From: Kiloniella sp036960845
GTDB taxonomy: Bacteria > Pseudomonadota > Alphaproteobacteria > Kiloniellales > Kiloniellaceae
Length of the DNA: 64,000 bases
Assembly (NCBI GenBank): GCA_036960845.1
Contig: JBALWN010000001.1
Span: forward strand, 186,001-250,000
Direction of reading: 5' to 3'
Every line of letters starts with the position of its first letter. The first letter of the stretch is position 1. A program made the translations under genes and the position numbers. This document shows positions 43,003 through 52,608 of this stretch, piece after piece. The notes below the pieces were generated by a model. That model was given only the letters and a program-made list of their open reading frames with translations, ran no database searches and was not told the origin of the DNA.

Positions 43003-44931
43003 TCAAAAGGCCTGGCCGATGCTGATATAAAATTGGAAAGCGTCGTCGATTTCTTTGCGGCGGTTTAAAGGAACGGCAACATCAAGGCGGATAGGACCAA
43101 TGGCCGTATAATAACGTAAGCCTAGGCCCGCGCCCCACTGAAAGTTTTCAGAAAAATTTGGCACCATACTGTCATAGACATTCCCGCCTTCAATGAAAGG
43201 AACCAAACCGATATCTTCGGTAACCCTTATTCTAGCCTCTGCACCAACTTCCATCACAGAACGGCCACCCACAGGATCGTCACTAGAATTAAGCGGACCT
43301 ACGGTCTGGTGTTCATATCCACGGATAGAGCCACCACCACCAGCATAGAAGCGTTTAGTCGCAGGTATATCGCGTGCGCTATCACCCGCCATCATGCCGA
43401 CCTTACCTCGAGCAGCTAAAACAAGTTTATTGCCCTCCAATACGGAATAATAGGTGGAGCCATTAATCTCTGCGCGGAGAAAATCTGGAGACGTCGCGCT
43501 CAAACCCAAATAGGGTGTAGCTATAGACCCAAAACGAATACCTTTGGTTGGATCAAGTAAATCGTTCGTCGAATCATATCTCGCACTCAAAGGTAAGCTG
43601 GCAAAAGTAAAATTTTCTGTATCGTCTTCATCTTGAATCTCAGAACGCTCGAACGAAAGACCTGCGCCCACGATCCAGTTTTCTCGCCACTTCCTTTCCA
43701 GCCCGGCAGTAGCACTAATGGATTGCTCTTCATAGGCTTCTGTATTTTCCCGCCTCAGATTAACATCACTATGAAAACTCTGATCAAGACGAAGATAGTT
43801 CGGCTTAACAATTCCAAGCTTAAATTGCTGGCGAATTTCGGCAACAGTAAGGTCAGCTCTTAGCTTTTCACCTTCGCCAAAAATATTTCTATTTTCCCAG
43901 AAAAATTGTGTTCCGGCCCCTTCACTTGTCGAAAAGCTAGCCCCTAACCCAATAGACTTGTGATCTCGTTCGACAAAACTGAGGATAATCGGCGTGACAT
44001 CGGTTCCTACCTGTTTACTACCGCTATCTCCATTACCCTCTCGAGGCTTGAGATGCACAGCATCAAACAATCCAGTGTGCAGATATGTTCGACGTAGTTC
44101 GTTAATAATCTTGGCGTTGTAGAGCACCCCCGCTTTCCACCTCGCCAATTTCAATAAATAGCTGGCTTCAACCGTTTTCAAACCTTCAAACTGTAGGTTT
44201 CCCATTACCAAACGTGGGCCTTCGTCTATAATCAGGGTCGTTTCCATTTTTTGAGTGGCAAAATCAACAACAGTTTCCTGATCAGAAATTTTCGCATTGG
44301 GATACCCGTGATCTGCCAGAATAATCATCGCCTGGTTTTGCGCACCTACGATATCTTGTGAGCGAGCAATCATGCCAAAAGTTATCCCAAGATCCGATAA
44401 TTTTAAGGCATCGGGGATCAAGCGGCCCGATAAAAAATGGACATCAAATTTACTAATATGAAACAATGGGCCGGGATCAATGCCAAAAGAAATCTCAATC
44501 GGACTTTTGTCCTCAACAACATCAAAGGTAATTTTGTTGTCGTAAAATCCTTCAGAACGCAGAACTTTGTTAAAATTGTCCTCATCTTCTCGAACACGCC
44601 GCTTCAGAGCAGCTAAACTTGGGGGCGGCTTATCCTTGAGTTGCTCAAGGCGAGAGGATTGTGACAAGAGCTCCATTAAGTCCGTGTCAGGTAAGCTCTT
44701 ATCAGAAGTGCCAAAAATATTGACCTCGTATGTTAAGACAGCGTCTGGCTCAACATTAAGAATTTGCTCACTTTGCGCCTGGACAGGATCGAACAACACA
44801 AATCCTGCCGCGAGTGTCAACACAGACGCCAAGCATAAATCTTTAATAGAAAAATAGCGGACCTTTTTAGAACCTCGTAACAAGCCCAAGACCCATCCAA
44901 AGCGGGGCAATATTGATTTATTCCTTAACAA
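43003..44931 (-). CDS. tamA: Outer-membrane assembly factor TamA (Omp85 family)
   Basis: 642 residues. A signal-peptide-like segment occurs at about 28-52 (DLCLASVLTLAAGFVLFDPVQAQ); the actual start may be a later in-frame codon. POTRA domains lie at about 60-310 and a 16-strand Omp85 barrel at about 340-642, with RFYAGGGGSIRGYEHQTVGP holding the conserved RGY motif of the lid loop and ending YISIGQAF with terminal Phe. It partners with TamB one base downstream. The upstream 369 bases form the divergent region with amt. Confidence 0.95.
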   Translation of the reverse strand: MLRNKSILPRFGWVLGLLRGSKKVRYFSIKDLCLASVLTLAAGFVLFDPVQAQSEQILNVEPDAVLTYEVNIFGTSDKSLPDTDLMELLSQSSRLEQLKDKPPPSLAALKRRVREDEDNFNKVLRSEGFYDNKITFDVVEDKSPIEISFGIDPGPLFHISKFDVHFLSGRLIPDALKLSDLGITFGMIARSQDIVGAQNQAMIILADHGYPNAKISDQETVVDFATQKMETTLIIDEGPRLVMGNLQFEGLKTVEASYLLKLARWKAGVLYNAKIINELRRTYLHTGLFDAVHLKPREGNGDSGSKQVGTDVTPIILSFVERDHKSIGLGASFSTSEGAGTQFFWENRNIFGEGEKLRADLTVAEIRQQFKLGIVKPNYLRLDQSFHSDVNLRRENTEAYEEQSISATAGLERKWRENWIVGAGLSFERSEIQDEDDTENFTFASLPLSARYDSTNDLLDPTKGIRFGSIATPYLGLSATSPDFLRAEINGSTYYSVLEGNKLVLAARGKVGMMAGDSARDIPATKRFYAGGGGSIRGYEHQTVGPLNSSDDPVGGRSVMEVGAEARIRVTEDIGLVPFIEGGNVYDSMVPNFSENFQWGAGLGLRYYTAIGPIRLDVAVPLNRRKEIDDAFQFYISIGQAF

Positions 44932-45114
44932 AATTATAAGCGTTCACGGTAGGACCTCTAATAGGCAAAGTCCAGCACAACAAATGTTCGTACGCCTTAT
45001 TTACAGCGCCTTTTCCCATTAAACAATTCGTGCATATACCTACCAAGAATTCTATCTAAAATATTTTCTAAATAAGACCATGAAATAACACCACTAAAGC
45101 ACGCATCAAGTTGT

Positions 45115-45176
45115 GATTAAAAATTAGACATCACTAAGTTGAAGATTAAAAATTAGGCATTATTGATTAAAAACGC
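45115..45176 (+). repeat. Three direct repeats upstream of amt
   Basis: GATTAAAAATTAGACAT (45115-45131) is repeated as GATTAAAAATTAGGCAT (45144-45160), 29 bases later, and starts again as GATTAAAAAC at 45165. They lie about 100-140 bases before the amt promoter candidate, a distance fit for activator sites, and also in the tamA 5' region. Confidence 0.55.
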
Positions 45177-45256
45177 ACAATACACCATCACTTCAAAGTG
45201 CCATATACAACAACTAACTTATTGTTTTAATTGAATTGTATCAAATATCGAAAGTT

Positions 45257-45270
45257 GGCACGTTTCTTGG
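45257..45270 (+). promoter_or_regulatory. Probable sigma-54 promoter of amt
   Basis: TTGGCACG-TTTC-TTGG has the invariant GG (45257-45258) of the -24 element and ten bases spacing to the -12 dinucleotide (45269-45270). The -24 box matches the TGGCACG consensus fully. The -12 dinucleotide is GG, not the usual GC. Transcription would start near 45282, shortly before the amt start. Ammonium transporter genes are classically controlled by sigma-54 and NtrC, so the site fits the gene. Confidence 0.65.
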
Positions 45271-45312
45271 ACTTATATATCCAGTCCCAGAACGCAAAAA
45301 ATGGAAAAAACA

Positions 45313-46695
45313 ATGTCCAGCTTTCTCAATCCCAGCAAAAAAATTGCTTCCTTAGGCGCGTCTTCAGTTGCTCTGATGTTATTCACTCTACCGGCACAGG
45401 CAGCAGTAACTGAAGAAACCGCTTTTGTCTTTAATACATTCTCATTCCTTGTAAACGGCGTTCTGGTTATGTGGATGGCCGCAGGTTTTGCAATGCTCGA
45501 GGCAGGCCTGGTTCGCAGTAAAAACACTGCTGCTATCTGCCTTAAGAATATTGCACTCTACTCTATCGCCAGTTTAATGTTCTATCTTGTCGGTTATAAC
45601 CTGCTCTATACGGGCGTTTCAGAAGGTAGCCTCAGCGGCTTTATCGGGACTTTCTCCTTCCTTTACGACTCAAGCGAAGCAGAGGTTGCGCTCCTTTCCG
45701 CAGACGCAACAACAGAAGAGCTGATAACCGCCGTCACCTCTAACGGTTACTCCGTTATGTCAGATTGGTTTTTCCAGATGGTCTTTGTTGCCGCAACAGC
45801 CTCAATAGTCTCAGGTACACTGGCTGAACGTATTAAATTCTGGCCCTTTATGGCTTTCATTTGCATTCTTACTGCCATTATTTATCCCATTCAGGCATCC
45901 TGGAGCTGGGGCGGCGGCTGGTTATCTGAGTTAGGCTTCAGTGATTTTGCAGGATCTAGTATTGTACACTCAGTTGGTGGATGGGCAGCTCTCTGTGGCG
46001 CCATTGTCCTCGGCCCTCGCGAAGGAAAATACGCCGCAGATGGTCGCGTAAAACCGATCCCAGGATCAAATCTACCACTTGCCACTCTCGGCACTTTTAT
46101 ACTTTGGATGGGCTGGTTTGGCTTTAATGGCGGCTCTCAGCTTGCCCTTGGTTCAGCTGCTGATGCAGTCGCCATGGCGATCGTTTTCGTAAACACAAAC
46201 ATTGCCGCCTCTGCCGGTGTTGTTGTTGCCATGATATTTACCCAGTTTCTCTACAAAAAAATCGACCTAACAATGGCCTTAAACGGAGCCCTCGCCGGCC
46301 TGGTAGCCATTACAGCTGGACCAGATGTATCTCACGCTTATATGGCCGTAATCATTGGCGGTGTTGGCGGTGCCATCGTCGTCTTCGCAGTTCCTCTTCT
46401 TGACAGCTTGAAAATTGATGACGTTGTCGGTGCGATTCCGGTTCACCTTTGTGCTGGCATCTGGGGAACGCTAGCAGTTGGGATCTTTGGATCGGGAGAA
46501 ATCGTCTCTCAGCTTACTGGTATCGTAGCCATTGGCCTCTTCACCGTTATCTGCAGCACCGTCGTTTGGGTTGCCCTTAAAGCAACCGTTGGCATTCGAA
46601 TTTCCGAAGAAGAAGAATACAATGGCCTGGATGTAAGCGAACTTGGACTTGAGGCTTATCCTGAGTTTGGTCGCGGCTCCCAGAAGCTCGCGTAA
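45313..46695 (+). CDS. amt: Ammonium transporter Amt
   Basis: 460 residues from the ATG at 45313, which has GGA eight bases upstream; an in-frame ATG at 45301 has none. MSSFLNPSKKIASLGASSVALMLFTLPAQA is a signal peptide, as is common in Amt proteins. Eleven membrane helices follow, with AGFAMLEAGLVRSKN in helix 1, DFAGSSIVHSVGGWAALCGAI with the first pore His, and IPVHLCAGIWGTLAVGIFG with the second. It imports ammonium. In most alphaproteobacteria a glnK gene for the PII regulator precedes amt; there is none here in 369 bases upstream, where tamA is divergent instead. Confidence 0.96.
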   Translation: MSSFLNPSKKIASLGASSVALMLFTLPAQAAVTEETAFVFNTFSFLVNGVLVMWMAAGFAMLEAGLVRSKNTAAICLKNIALYSIASLMFYLVGYNLLYTGVSEGSLSGFIGTFSFLYDSSEAEVALLSADATTEELITAVTSNGYSVMSDWFFQMVFVAATASIVSGTLAERIKFWPFMAFICILTAIIYPIQASWSWGGGWLSELGFSDFAGSSIVHSVGGWAALCGAIVLGPREGKYAADGRVKPIPGSNLPLATLGTFILWMGWFGFNGGSQLALGSAADAVAMAIVFVNTNIAASAGVVVAMIFTQFLYKKIDLTMALNGALAGLVAITAGPDVSHAYMAVIIGGVGGAIVVFAVPLLDSLKIDDVVGAIPVHLCAGIWGTLAVGIFGSGEIVSQLTGIVAIGLFTVICSTVVWVALKATVGIRISEEEEYNGLDVSELGLEAYPEFGRGSQKLA

Positions 46696-46755
46696 TTTCA
46701 GCTCAGCCTTCCAGCTGATGCCCAACTTATCTTCTAAGGAAGGTATTTTCTAGCA

Positions 46756-46901
46756 GTGGTTTTCCTTGTTGCGAAAAATCACTGGAGGCGTCCCACCAAG
46801 ACACCTCTTTCTCCTTAGGCCCCGCAGACCGCTATCCGAGCTCTTTTCCTAGCGGGGTCTTAACTTACCGCCTGTTGCCCCCCGCAGCAGGCGGTTTTTT
46901 T
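46756..46901 (+). ncRNA. Candidate structured RNA with C-rich loops downstream of amt
   Basis: Four consecutive stems are visible in the 385-base gap after amt: CAGTG...CACTG (46756-46785), GAGGcGTC/GACaCCTC with loop CCACCAA (about 46791-46808), CCGCTA/TAGCGG (46829-46834 with 46850-46855) with a 15-base pyrimidine-rich loop, and the final terminator whose loop is five Cs (46867-46895). The loops parallel those of the locus at 53644. It could be a 3' UTR-derived RNA of amt or have its own promoter, which I do not see clearly. Confidence 0.45.
46867..46901 (+). terminator. Strong terminator with CCCCC loop
   Basis: A 12-bp stem (46867-46878 with 46884-46895, one G-U pair), loop of exactly five C bases (46879-46883), then seven Ts. 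It ends the transcript coming from amt or the RNA candidate. Confidence 0.93.
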
Positions 46902-47080
46902 ATGTTCTTTTTCGATAATCATTTCTTTTCTCTAGCCACGCTCCTGCCTGAATTGGTATTTACTAACATTAATTGGGTTTCTGGATTAGATTCTGGTCGT
47001 ACGCACCACGGCTGTTCTTTAAAAAAGACATCAGGGCTCTGCATGAGGGCGACTATGAGAGATAGAGGGTAATAACGACA

Positions 47081-48349
47081 GTGATCACTCATCATTTTGT
47101 TGATCGACAAAAACTCCAAGAGATTCATCCCTTTACGCGGCTGGCTGCCCTATTGGCTGATACCCTCCCCGGCAATTCTCCACTGACAGACGGCACCCCA
47201 ATAAATTTATCCATTGGCGAACCTCAAAACCAGCCTCCCCATTTTGTGGCAGAAGCAATATCCCAAAACACCTTGGGCTGGTCCCGGTACCCCTTATCAA
47301 AGGGAAATCCGGATTATCTCAACGCCTGCATAGGGTGGATGGAAAGGCGTTATAGTCTCCCCAAAGGAATGCTTAATCCTTCCAAACATATAATCGGTGT
47401 TCCCGGTACACGTGAGGGCCTTTTCATGACTGCTCTCACTGTTCTTCCACCCCAAACACAAGGGGAAAAAGCCCCCGTCTTTTTAATCCCAAATCCCGGT
47501 TATCAAGTTTACACTGGAGCTGCGGCTGCGGCCGGCGCAGAAATCGTTACGGTTAGCGCCACACGTGAGAGCGGCTACCTTCCTGATTACACCCAAGCTC
47601 CTGAAGAAACCCTCAAACGCACAGCACTCTGTGTTCTCTGTAGCCCTTCAAACCCAGAAGGAGCGGTCGCAGATCCGCAAAAAATCCGCGACCTAATAGA
47701 CCTCGCAAGAAAATATGATTTTGTGGTCGCCTTCGATGAATGTTATGCGGAGATTTACACTGATACTCCTCCTCATTCCGCGATCGAAATCGCGGCTGAC
47801 CTCGGGGGTGATCTCTCAAATATTCTCATTTTCCATTCTCTCTCCAAACGTTCTAGCGCGGCTGGCCTGCGCTGTGGTTTTATTGCTGGTGACGAAGAGT
47901 GGATATCAAAGATCAACACAACCTGTCAGGTGGGTGGCGCAGGCGTTCCTCATCCCGTCCAAGCTGCAGGGACCCTTTTGTGGCAAGACGAAGATCATGT
48001 GATTAAGAATCGAGTGCGTTACCAACAAAACTTCAAACTTGCTCAGGAAGTTTTAGGAAATACCATACCAGTTGAAATTCCTGCAGGAGGGTTTTGCCTC
48101 TGGCTTGATGTCGCTGATGGTGTTCAAGCCACGAGCAAACTTTGGCAAGAAGCTGGCATTCGTGTCATGCCTGGTGCCTACATGAGCCACAAAGACGAAA
48201 CCGGTACAACTCCTGGAGATCGCTATATCCGCATAGCCCTGGTTTATGATGTAGATTACATGATCCTTGCCTTGGGAAAAATAAAAGACATCTTGGCTCC
48301 CTGGATACCCACTTTGAATGATGAGAGATCAAAAGGAGATATTGCCTGA
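47081..48349 (+). CDS. Class I/II aminotransferase, DapC-like (succinyldiaminopimelate transaminase)
   Basis: 422 residues of the fold-type I PLP aminotransferases. Motifs are SIGEPQNQPPHFVAEAI and RYPLSKGNPDYLNACIGWM near the N-terminus, CSPSNPEGAVADPQ in the centre, FDECYAEIY and the PLP Lys in HSLSKRSSAAGLRCGF (about 254). This set fits DapC, which makes succinyl-diaminopimelate for lysine and cell-wall synthesis. The gene begins with GTG at 47081, with AGAGGG about 13 bases upstream. Its stop overlaps the ftsK start by one base. The amt-aminotransferase-ftsK-lolA order recurs in alphaproteobacteria. Confidence 0.85.
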   Translation: MITHHFVDRQKLQEIHPFTRLAALLADTLPGNSPLTDGTPINLSIGEPQNQPPHFVAEAISQNTLGWSRYPLSKGNPDYLNACIGWMERRYSLPKGMLNPSKHIIGVPGTREGLFMTALTVLPPQTQGEKAPVFLIPNPGYQVYTGAAAAAGAEIVTVSATRESGYLPDYTQAPEETLKRTALCVLCSPSNPEGAVADPQKIRDLIDLARKYDFVVAFDECYAEIYTDTPPHSAIEIAADLGGDLSNILIFHSLSKRSSAAGLRCGFIAGDEEWISKINTTCQVGGAGVPHPVQAAGTLLWQDEDHVIKNRVRYQQNFKLAQEVLGNTIPVEIPAGGFCLWLDVADGVQATSKLWQEAGIRVMPGAYMSHKDETGTTPGDRYIRIALVYDVDYMILALGKIKDILAPWIPTLNDERSKGDIA

Positions 48350-50733
48350 TGGCCCGCTCAGCAAAAACTGGAGGCGTACATTTACTTCCAGAAGGCACAG
48401 GCACATTCTTCCGACGCCGAACTATTGAATTTACCGGTGTTGGATTACTAGTTTTAGGTGTAGCTCTCGCTCTCGCTTTTTTCTCATTCAACCCTGCTGA
48501 TCCAGGTTTCAACAGAGCCGCAGACAGCCCGGTGACAAACCTTCTTGGTGTTCCAGGCGCTGAAGTTTCAGGCCTAGCCCTCACATTTCTCGGCCTTTCT
48601 GTATACAGTATTCCAATTATGCTAGCTGCATGGTGCTGGCGTTGTTTAAAGGACCATTCTCTCTCAAAGCCATGGGCAAGAGCGCTTGCGCTTCCAATCG
48701 TTGTAATCGGTTTATCCCTTGTCTTTACGATACTGCCTGGTGCTGAAGGTTGGCTTGGCAAAGGCCACCCCTCAAGTCTAGGTGGCGCTGTAGGACAATT
48801 AATTTTAGAACAAATCCAAATCTACATCCCGCTTCCTAATTGGGTTATAGGACTGATCGCGCTCGCCCCGACAATTCCGGCTTTTCTCTTCGCTATTGCC
48901 CTTAATCGAGAAGAATGGAAAAAAATCGGTAAGGGGTTGATGTTTGGTATTACCTCCGCGCGTAAAATCGGCAAAATATTTAATACTGAGAACAGGTTCA
49001 AAGATACTGATATTGATAAAGAGCCCAATACAAACATCAGGACCAAACGCAAAAAGGCCATACGAAAACGCGCAACAAAAGACCGCATTGAGCCTGTTTT
49101 AGAAGACGAGCAAAACTTGAATTCCAGGGTCGAAACCACAATACAATCAACCAAACCAAGTAAACGTGCCAAGGCTGAAGAACAAGGTCGACTTAACCTT
49201 AGCAGTAATGACGGGGAATACGAACTCCCCCCCATATCCATCCTTAGCACCCCCCCTGCTGATGCCGGTAAAGACAATATGAGCAAAGATGCGTTAGAAA
49301 AAACCGCTCGCTTGCTTGAAACTGTTCTCGATGATTTTGGTGTAAAGGGTGAAATCGTCACCATTCGCCCAGGCCCCGTTGTCACACGCTACGAACTTGA
49401 GCCCGCCCCAGGCACCAAGACCAGTCGCGTAGTTGGTCTTGCCGATGATGTCGCCAGATCTATGTCAGCCATTTCAGTGCGCGTAGCTGTTGTTCCTGGC
49501 TCGACAACGATTGGTATCGAACTCCCAAACAGCAAAAGACAGACCGTTTACCTCAAAGAGCTTATGGGCTCTACAGACTACGACAAAGACAAAGGGAAAC
49601 TTCCCATTATTTTAGGCAAAGATATTGGTGGATTACCCTCTATCGTCGATCTTGCACAAATGCCTCACCTTTTGATCGCGGGAACCACGGGTTCGGGTAA
49701 ATCAGTTGCCGTCAACGCGATGATTTTGTCGTTGCTCTACAGGTTTACCCCGGATGAATGTAAATTCATCATGGTTGATCCCAAGATGTTGGAGCTTTCG
49801 GTATATGACGGCATCCCCCACCTGCTTGCTCCGGTCGTAACGGAGCCAAAAAAGGCTGTTGTCGCTCTGAACTGGACCGTGCGCGAGATGGAGGATCGTT
49901 ACCGTGCCATGTCACGTCTCGGCGTTCGAAATATCGACGGCTATAATGCGCGTATGGAAGAGGCCCGAAAAAATGGCGAGGTTCTAACCCGGAAAGTTCA
50001 AACCGGATTTGACCCAGAAACAGGTCAGCCAATTAACGAAGAACAACCCTTTGATATGGCGGCCCTTCCTTACATCGTTGTTGTTGTCGATGAGATGGCT
50101 GACTTAATGCTGGTTGCCGGTAAAGATATTGAAGCGACAATCCAACGTCTCGCCCAGATGGCACGTGCTGCTGGTATCCACATCATGATGGCCACTCAAC
50201 GCCCCTCTGTCGATGTCATTACCGGTACAATCAAAGCCAACTTCCCAACACGAATTAGCTTTAACGTGACCTCCAAGATAGACAGCCGTACCATTTTGGG
50301 TGAGCAAGGTGCAGAACAGCTACTCGGCCGCGGGGATATGTTACATATGGGACAGGGCGGGCGGATTACCCGTGTTCACGGCCCATTGGTCACCGACGAG
50401 GAAGTTGAAGAAGTGGTTAAGTGGCTTAAGCACCAAGCACAGCCCAGTTATGTCGAATCTGTCACCATAGAAGATGATGACAGTCCCGGTTTTGATGGAG
50501 CAGGATCATCAAGTAGTGGGGGCAATGGCAATAAAGCTGACGAGCTTTATGACAAAGCGGTCGCAGAAGTGATTAAAAGCCGTAAGGCCTCAACCAGTTA
50601 TGTTCAACGTCGCCTTCAAATTGGCTATAATAGAGCTGCGACAATAATAGAGCGGATGGAAGACGAAGGCGTCATCTCATCAGCAAATCATGTTGGAAAA
50701 AGAGAAGTCCTCGTCCCGAACAGAGACGATTAA
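48349..50733 (+). CDS. ftsK: DNA translocase FtsK
   Basis: 794 residues: four membrane helices in about 25-195, a linker of basic and acidic residues (200-300), a RecA-like motor with Walker A GTTGSGKS (445-452), IVVVVDEMADLM as Walker B and the MATQRPSVDVITG motif, and a C-terminal winged-helix gamma domain (about 725-794, SYVQRRLQIGYNRAATIIERMEDEGVIS). It pumps chromosome DNA through the division septum and activates XerCD at dif. It starts inside the TGATG junction with the aminotransferase gene, so translation is coupled. lolA follows by 68 bases. Confidence 0.97.
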   Translation: MARSAKTGGVHLLPEGTGTFFRRRTIEFTGVGLLVLGVALALAFFSFNPADPGFNRAADSPVTNLLGVPGAEVSGLALTFLGLSVYSIPIMLAAWCWRCLKDHSLSKPWARALALPIVVIGLSLVFTILPGAEGWLGKGHPSSLGGAVGQLILEQIQIYIPLPNWVIGLIALAPTIPAFLFAIALNREEWKKIGKGLMFGITSARKIGKIFNTENRFKDTDIDKEPNTNIRTKRKKAIRKRATKDRIEPVLEDEQNLNSRVETTIQSTKPSKRAKAEEQGRLNLSSNDGEYELPPISILSTPPADAGKDNMSKDALEKTARLLETVLDDFGVKGEIVTIRPGPVVTRYELEPAPGTKTSRVVGLADDVARSMSAISVRVAVVPGSTTIGIELPNSKRQTVYLKELMGSTDYDKDKGKLPIILGKDIGGLPSIVDLAQMPHLLIAGTTGSGKSVAVNAMILSLLYRFTPDECKFIMVDPKMLELSVYDGIPHLLAPVVTEPKKAVVALNWTVREMEDRYRAMSRLGVRNIDGYNARMEEARKNGEVLTRKVQTGFDPETGQPINEEQPFDMAALPYIVVVVDEMADLMLVAGKDIEATIQRLAQMARAAGIHIMMATQRPSVDVITGTIKANFPTRISFNVTSKIDSRTILGEQGAEQLLGRGDMLHMGQGGRITRVHGPLVTDEEVEEVVKWLKHQAQPSYVESVTIEDDDSPGFDGAGSSSSGGNGNKADELYDKAVAEVIKSRKASTSYVQRRLQIGYNRAATIIERMEDEGVISSANHVGKREVLVPNRDD

Positions 50734-50801
50734 AGATAACAACTTATACAATCATTTGAGCCATTGGTTTTCGGCTCACCACCATAAAGTTATTTAACAC
50801 A

Positions 50802-51539
50802 ATGCGTGAAATATTTAAGGATAGAGCTTTGGTTGCGACACTTCGCAAATTAACTATCAGTCTTGGACTTACTCTCGGGTTCACTCTGGGATTAATGGGG
50901 CTAATAGCCTCTTCGTTTGTACTGCTGCCTTCATCAGAAGCACAGGCCGCATCCAATAGTGAAGAGAAAACTGCCTTTGCAGGACTTTCTCCTGATGAAG
51001 TCGCCATTGTCAGGCGTGTGGAAGGTTATCTTAACAATCTGAAATCCGTATCAGCCCGGTTTATTCAAGTATCCAGCAATGGGAGCCTCTCAGAAGGGGA
51101 TCTCTTCATTCAACGCCCAGGTCGGATGAGATTTGAATACGACGAACCTGTTCCAATTGTCATGATCGCCAACGGTGTTACCCTGCTCTACTTTGATAAG
51201 AAGCTAAAACAATCGACTTATCTCCCTTTATGGAAAACGCCTCTATGGTTTTTGATCAGAGAAAAAGTTGAACTTCACAAAGACATTCATATCCTTAGAG
51301 CTCAAGCATCGAATTCTACCGTACAACTTGAACTTCGCGCAGAGGGTGAATCAGACGGTACTCAGATGACATTGCTTTTCAGTGACAATCCATTATCACT
51401 TAGAAAGTGGGAAGTCGTTGATGCCCAGGGCATAACAACTCAGGTTTCTCTCGTCGATCCAACTTATGACGGATTAATCAATGAAGATATCTTCAAAACA
51501 GATGACTTGGATCTGCATAAAAAGAACTTAAATGATTAG
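50802..51539 (+). CDS. lolA: Outer-membrane lipoprotein carrier protein LolA
   Basis: 245 residues with a long N-terminal hydrophobic signal (about 15-50, cleavage near SEAQAA), followed by the LolA fold: VRRVEGYLNNLKSVSARFIQVSSNGSLSEGDLFIQRPGRMRFEYDEP and LYFDKKLKQSTYLPLWKTPLWFL. It carries lipoproteins across the periplasm from LolCDE to the outer membrane. Lipoproteins in this window (11698 and 12260) would be among its cargo. Downstream of ftsK, the usual alphaproteobacterial position. Confidence 0.95.
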   Translation: MREIFKDRALVATLRKLTISLGLTLGFTLGLMGLIASSFVLLPSSEAQAASNSEEKTAFAGLSPDEVAIVRRVEGYLNNLKSVSARFIQVSSNGSLSEGDLFIQRPGRMRFEYDEPVPIVMIANGVTLLYFDKKLKQSTYLPLWKTPLWFLIREKVELHKDIHILRAQASNSTVQLELRAEGESDGTQMTLLFSDNPLSLRKWEVVDAQGITTQVSLVDPTYDGLINEDIFKTDDLDLHKKNLND

Positions 51540-51589
51540 AGGCCTGCCCCTAGATTGATACAACTTTGTTGAATTAATCGATCAAAATT

Positions 51590-52423
51590 CTAGCTTCTTT
51601 TCCAGCCAAATGGCCTAACTAACAGGGACAAGAAACCTTTATCTCGAGTGCCTTCGACGCCAATACGCATGCCTAGTATTCGAGAATTTTTGCTTCTGGT
51701 CCGAAACATAGGATCCCACCAACTAAATATTGTCCCGTAGTTACTATCGGTATCTTCTTTGATCGCGTGGTGGTGAACCCAGTGAATTTCAGGCGTTATA
51801 AAAATATAACCTAATAAATTTTCAATATATTTTTTAAGCCTGATGTTGGAATGGTGAAACACAGTTGCAATCAGCACTATGGTCTCAAACACCACAACGG
51901 AGACAAAAGAAATATCAAGGATAATAATAACCCCAGCCCGAGCTGTCGCAGACAATAAAACCTCCCCAAAATGAAACCGTAAGGCCGACGTTGTATCCAA
52001 CGTGTCATCAAGGTGATGAATTTCATGAAAACGCCAGAGAAATGGTACTTCGTGATTTAAACGATGCCACCAGTAAATCAGAAAATCCAACACCAAAATA
52101 TCAATAATAAATCCCCACCACCCCGACATATACAAAGGTCTCCAGACCAACGAATGTTCAGTAGCCAAAATTGTAAGCTGAATAATGATTATCGGTGAGA
52201 GGATGACATTAAAAATCCAAAGACCAATATTTCTGCGAACTCGCTCAGGAAACACACGCGCAAGACCCGTTTGGACATTGATGACTTGATTATCTAAAGC
52301 CTCACCTTGAACTACGGCCGGCACGTAGCGTTCGGAGATAAAAAGAAGCGCGATCCAAGCAAAGACAACGACACCCTTATAAGCCAACAGCTGCTCGGTA
52401 ACCTCTTCCATGTCATTGCCCAT
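51590..52423 (-). CDS. Fatty-acid hydroxylase / sterol desaturase superfamily protein
   Basis: 277 residues with four or so membrane helices and the three-part His motif of the superfamily: HRLNH (HxxxH), HEIHH (HxxHH), then HHSN and WVHHH, which bind a di-iron centre. It may hydroxylate lipid or related hydrophobic substrates; the substrate is not known. Convergent with lolA. It breaks the usual lolA-xthA order together with the next gene, so these two may be later insertions. Confidence 0.9.
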   Translation of the reverse strand: MGNDMEEVTEQLLAYKGVVVFAWIALLFISERYVPAVVQGEALDNQVINVQTGLARVFPERVRRNIGLWIFNVILSPIIIIQLTILATEHSLVWRPLYMSGWWGFIIDILVLDFLIYWWHRLNHEVPFLWRFHEIHHLDDTLDTTSALRFHFGEVLLSATARAGVIIILDISFVSVVVFETIVLIATVFHHSNIRLKKYIENLLGYIFITPEIHWVHHHAIKEDTDSNYGTIFSWWDPMFRTRSKNSRILGMRIGVEGTRDKGFLSLLVRPFGWKRS

Positions 52424-52608
52424 TTATAATTCACTGAAACACAAATATGGAACAAGCGCTCAATAAGGGAAAGGCTCACAACAAGCAGATCGCAATAATG
52501 TGAAAAAGAGCCGAAACCAAGAGGATCAGACCTTGCACCGCATGAAAGAACAGCTAACATCCAAACCAAGTATTCCGTTATCACAAATTTGCTGCAGTAA
52601 TATAAACT

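Noticed and set aside
52312..52584. 90-residue minus-strand frame before the hydroxylase gene
   Set aside because: Overlaps the hydroxylase start in another frame, with Ser/Leu-rich noise-like composition and no ribosome site that I can see.
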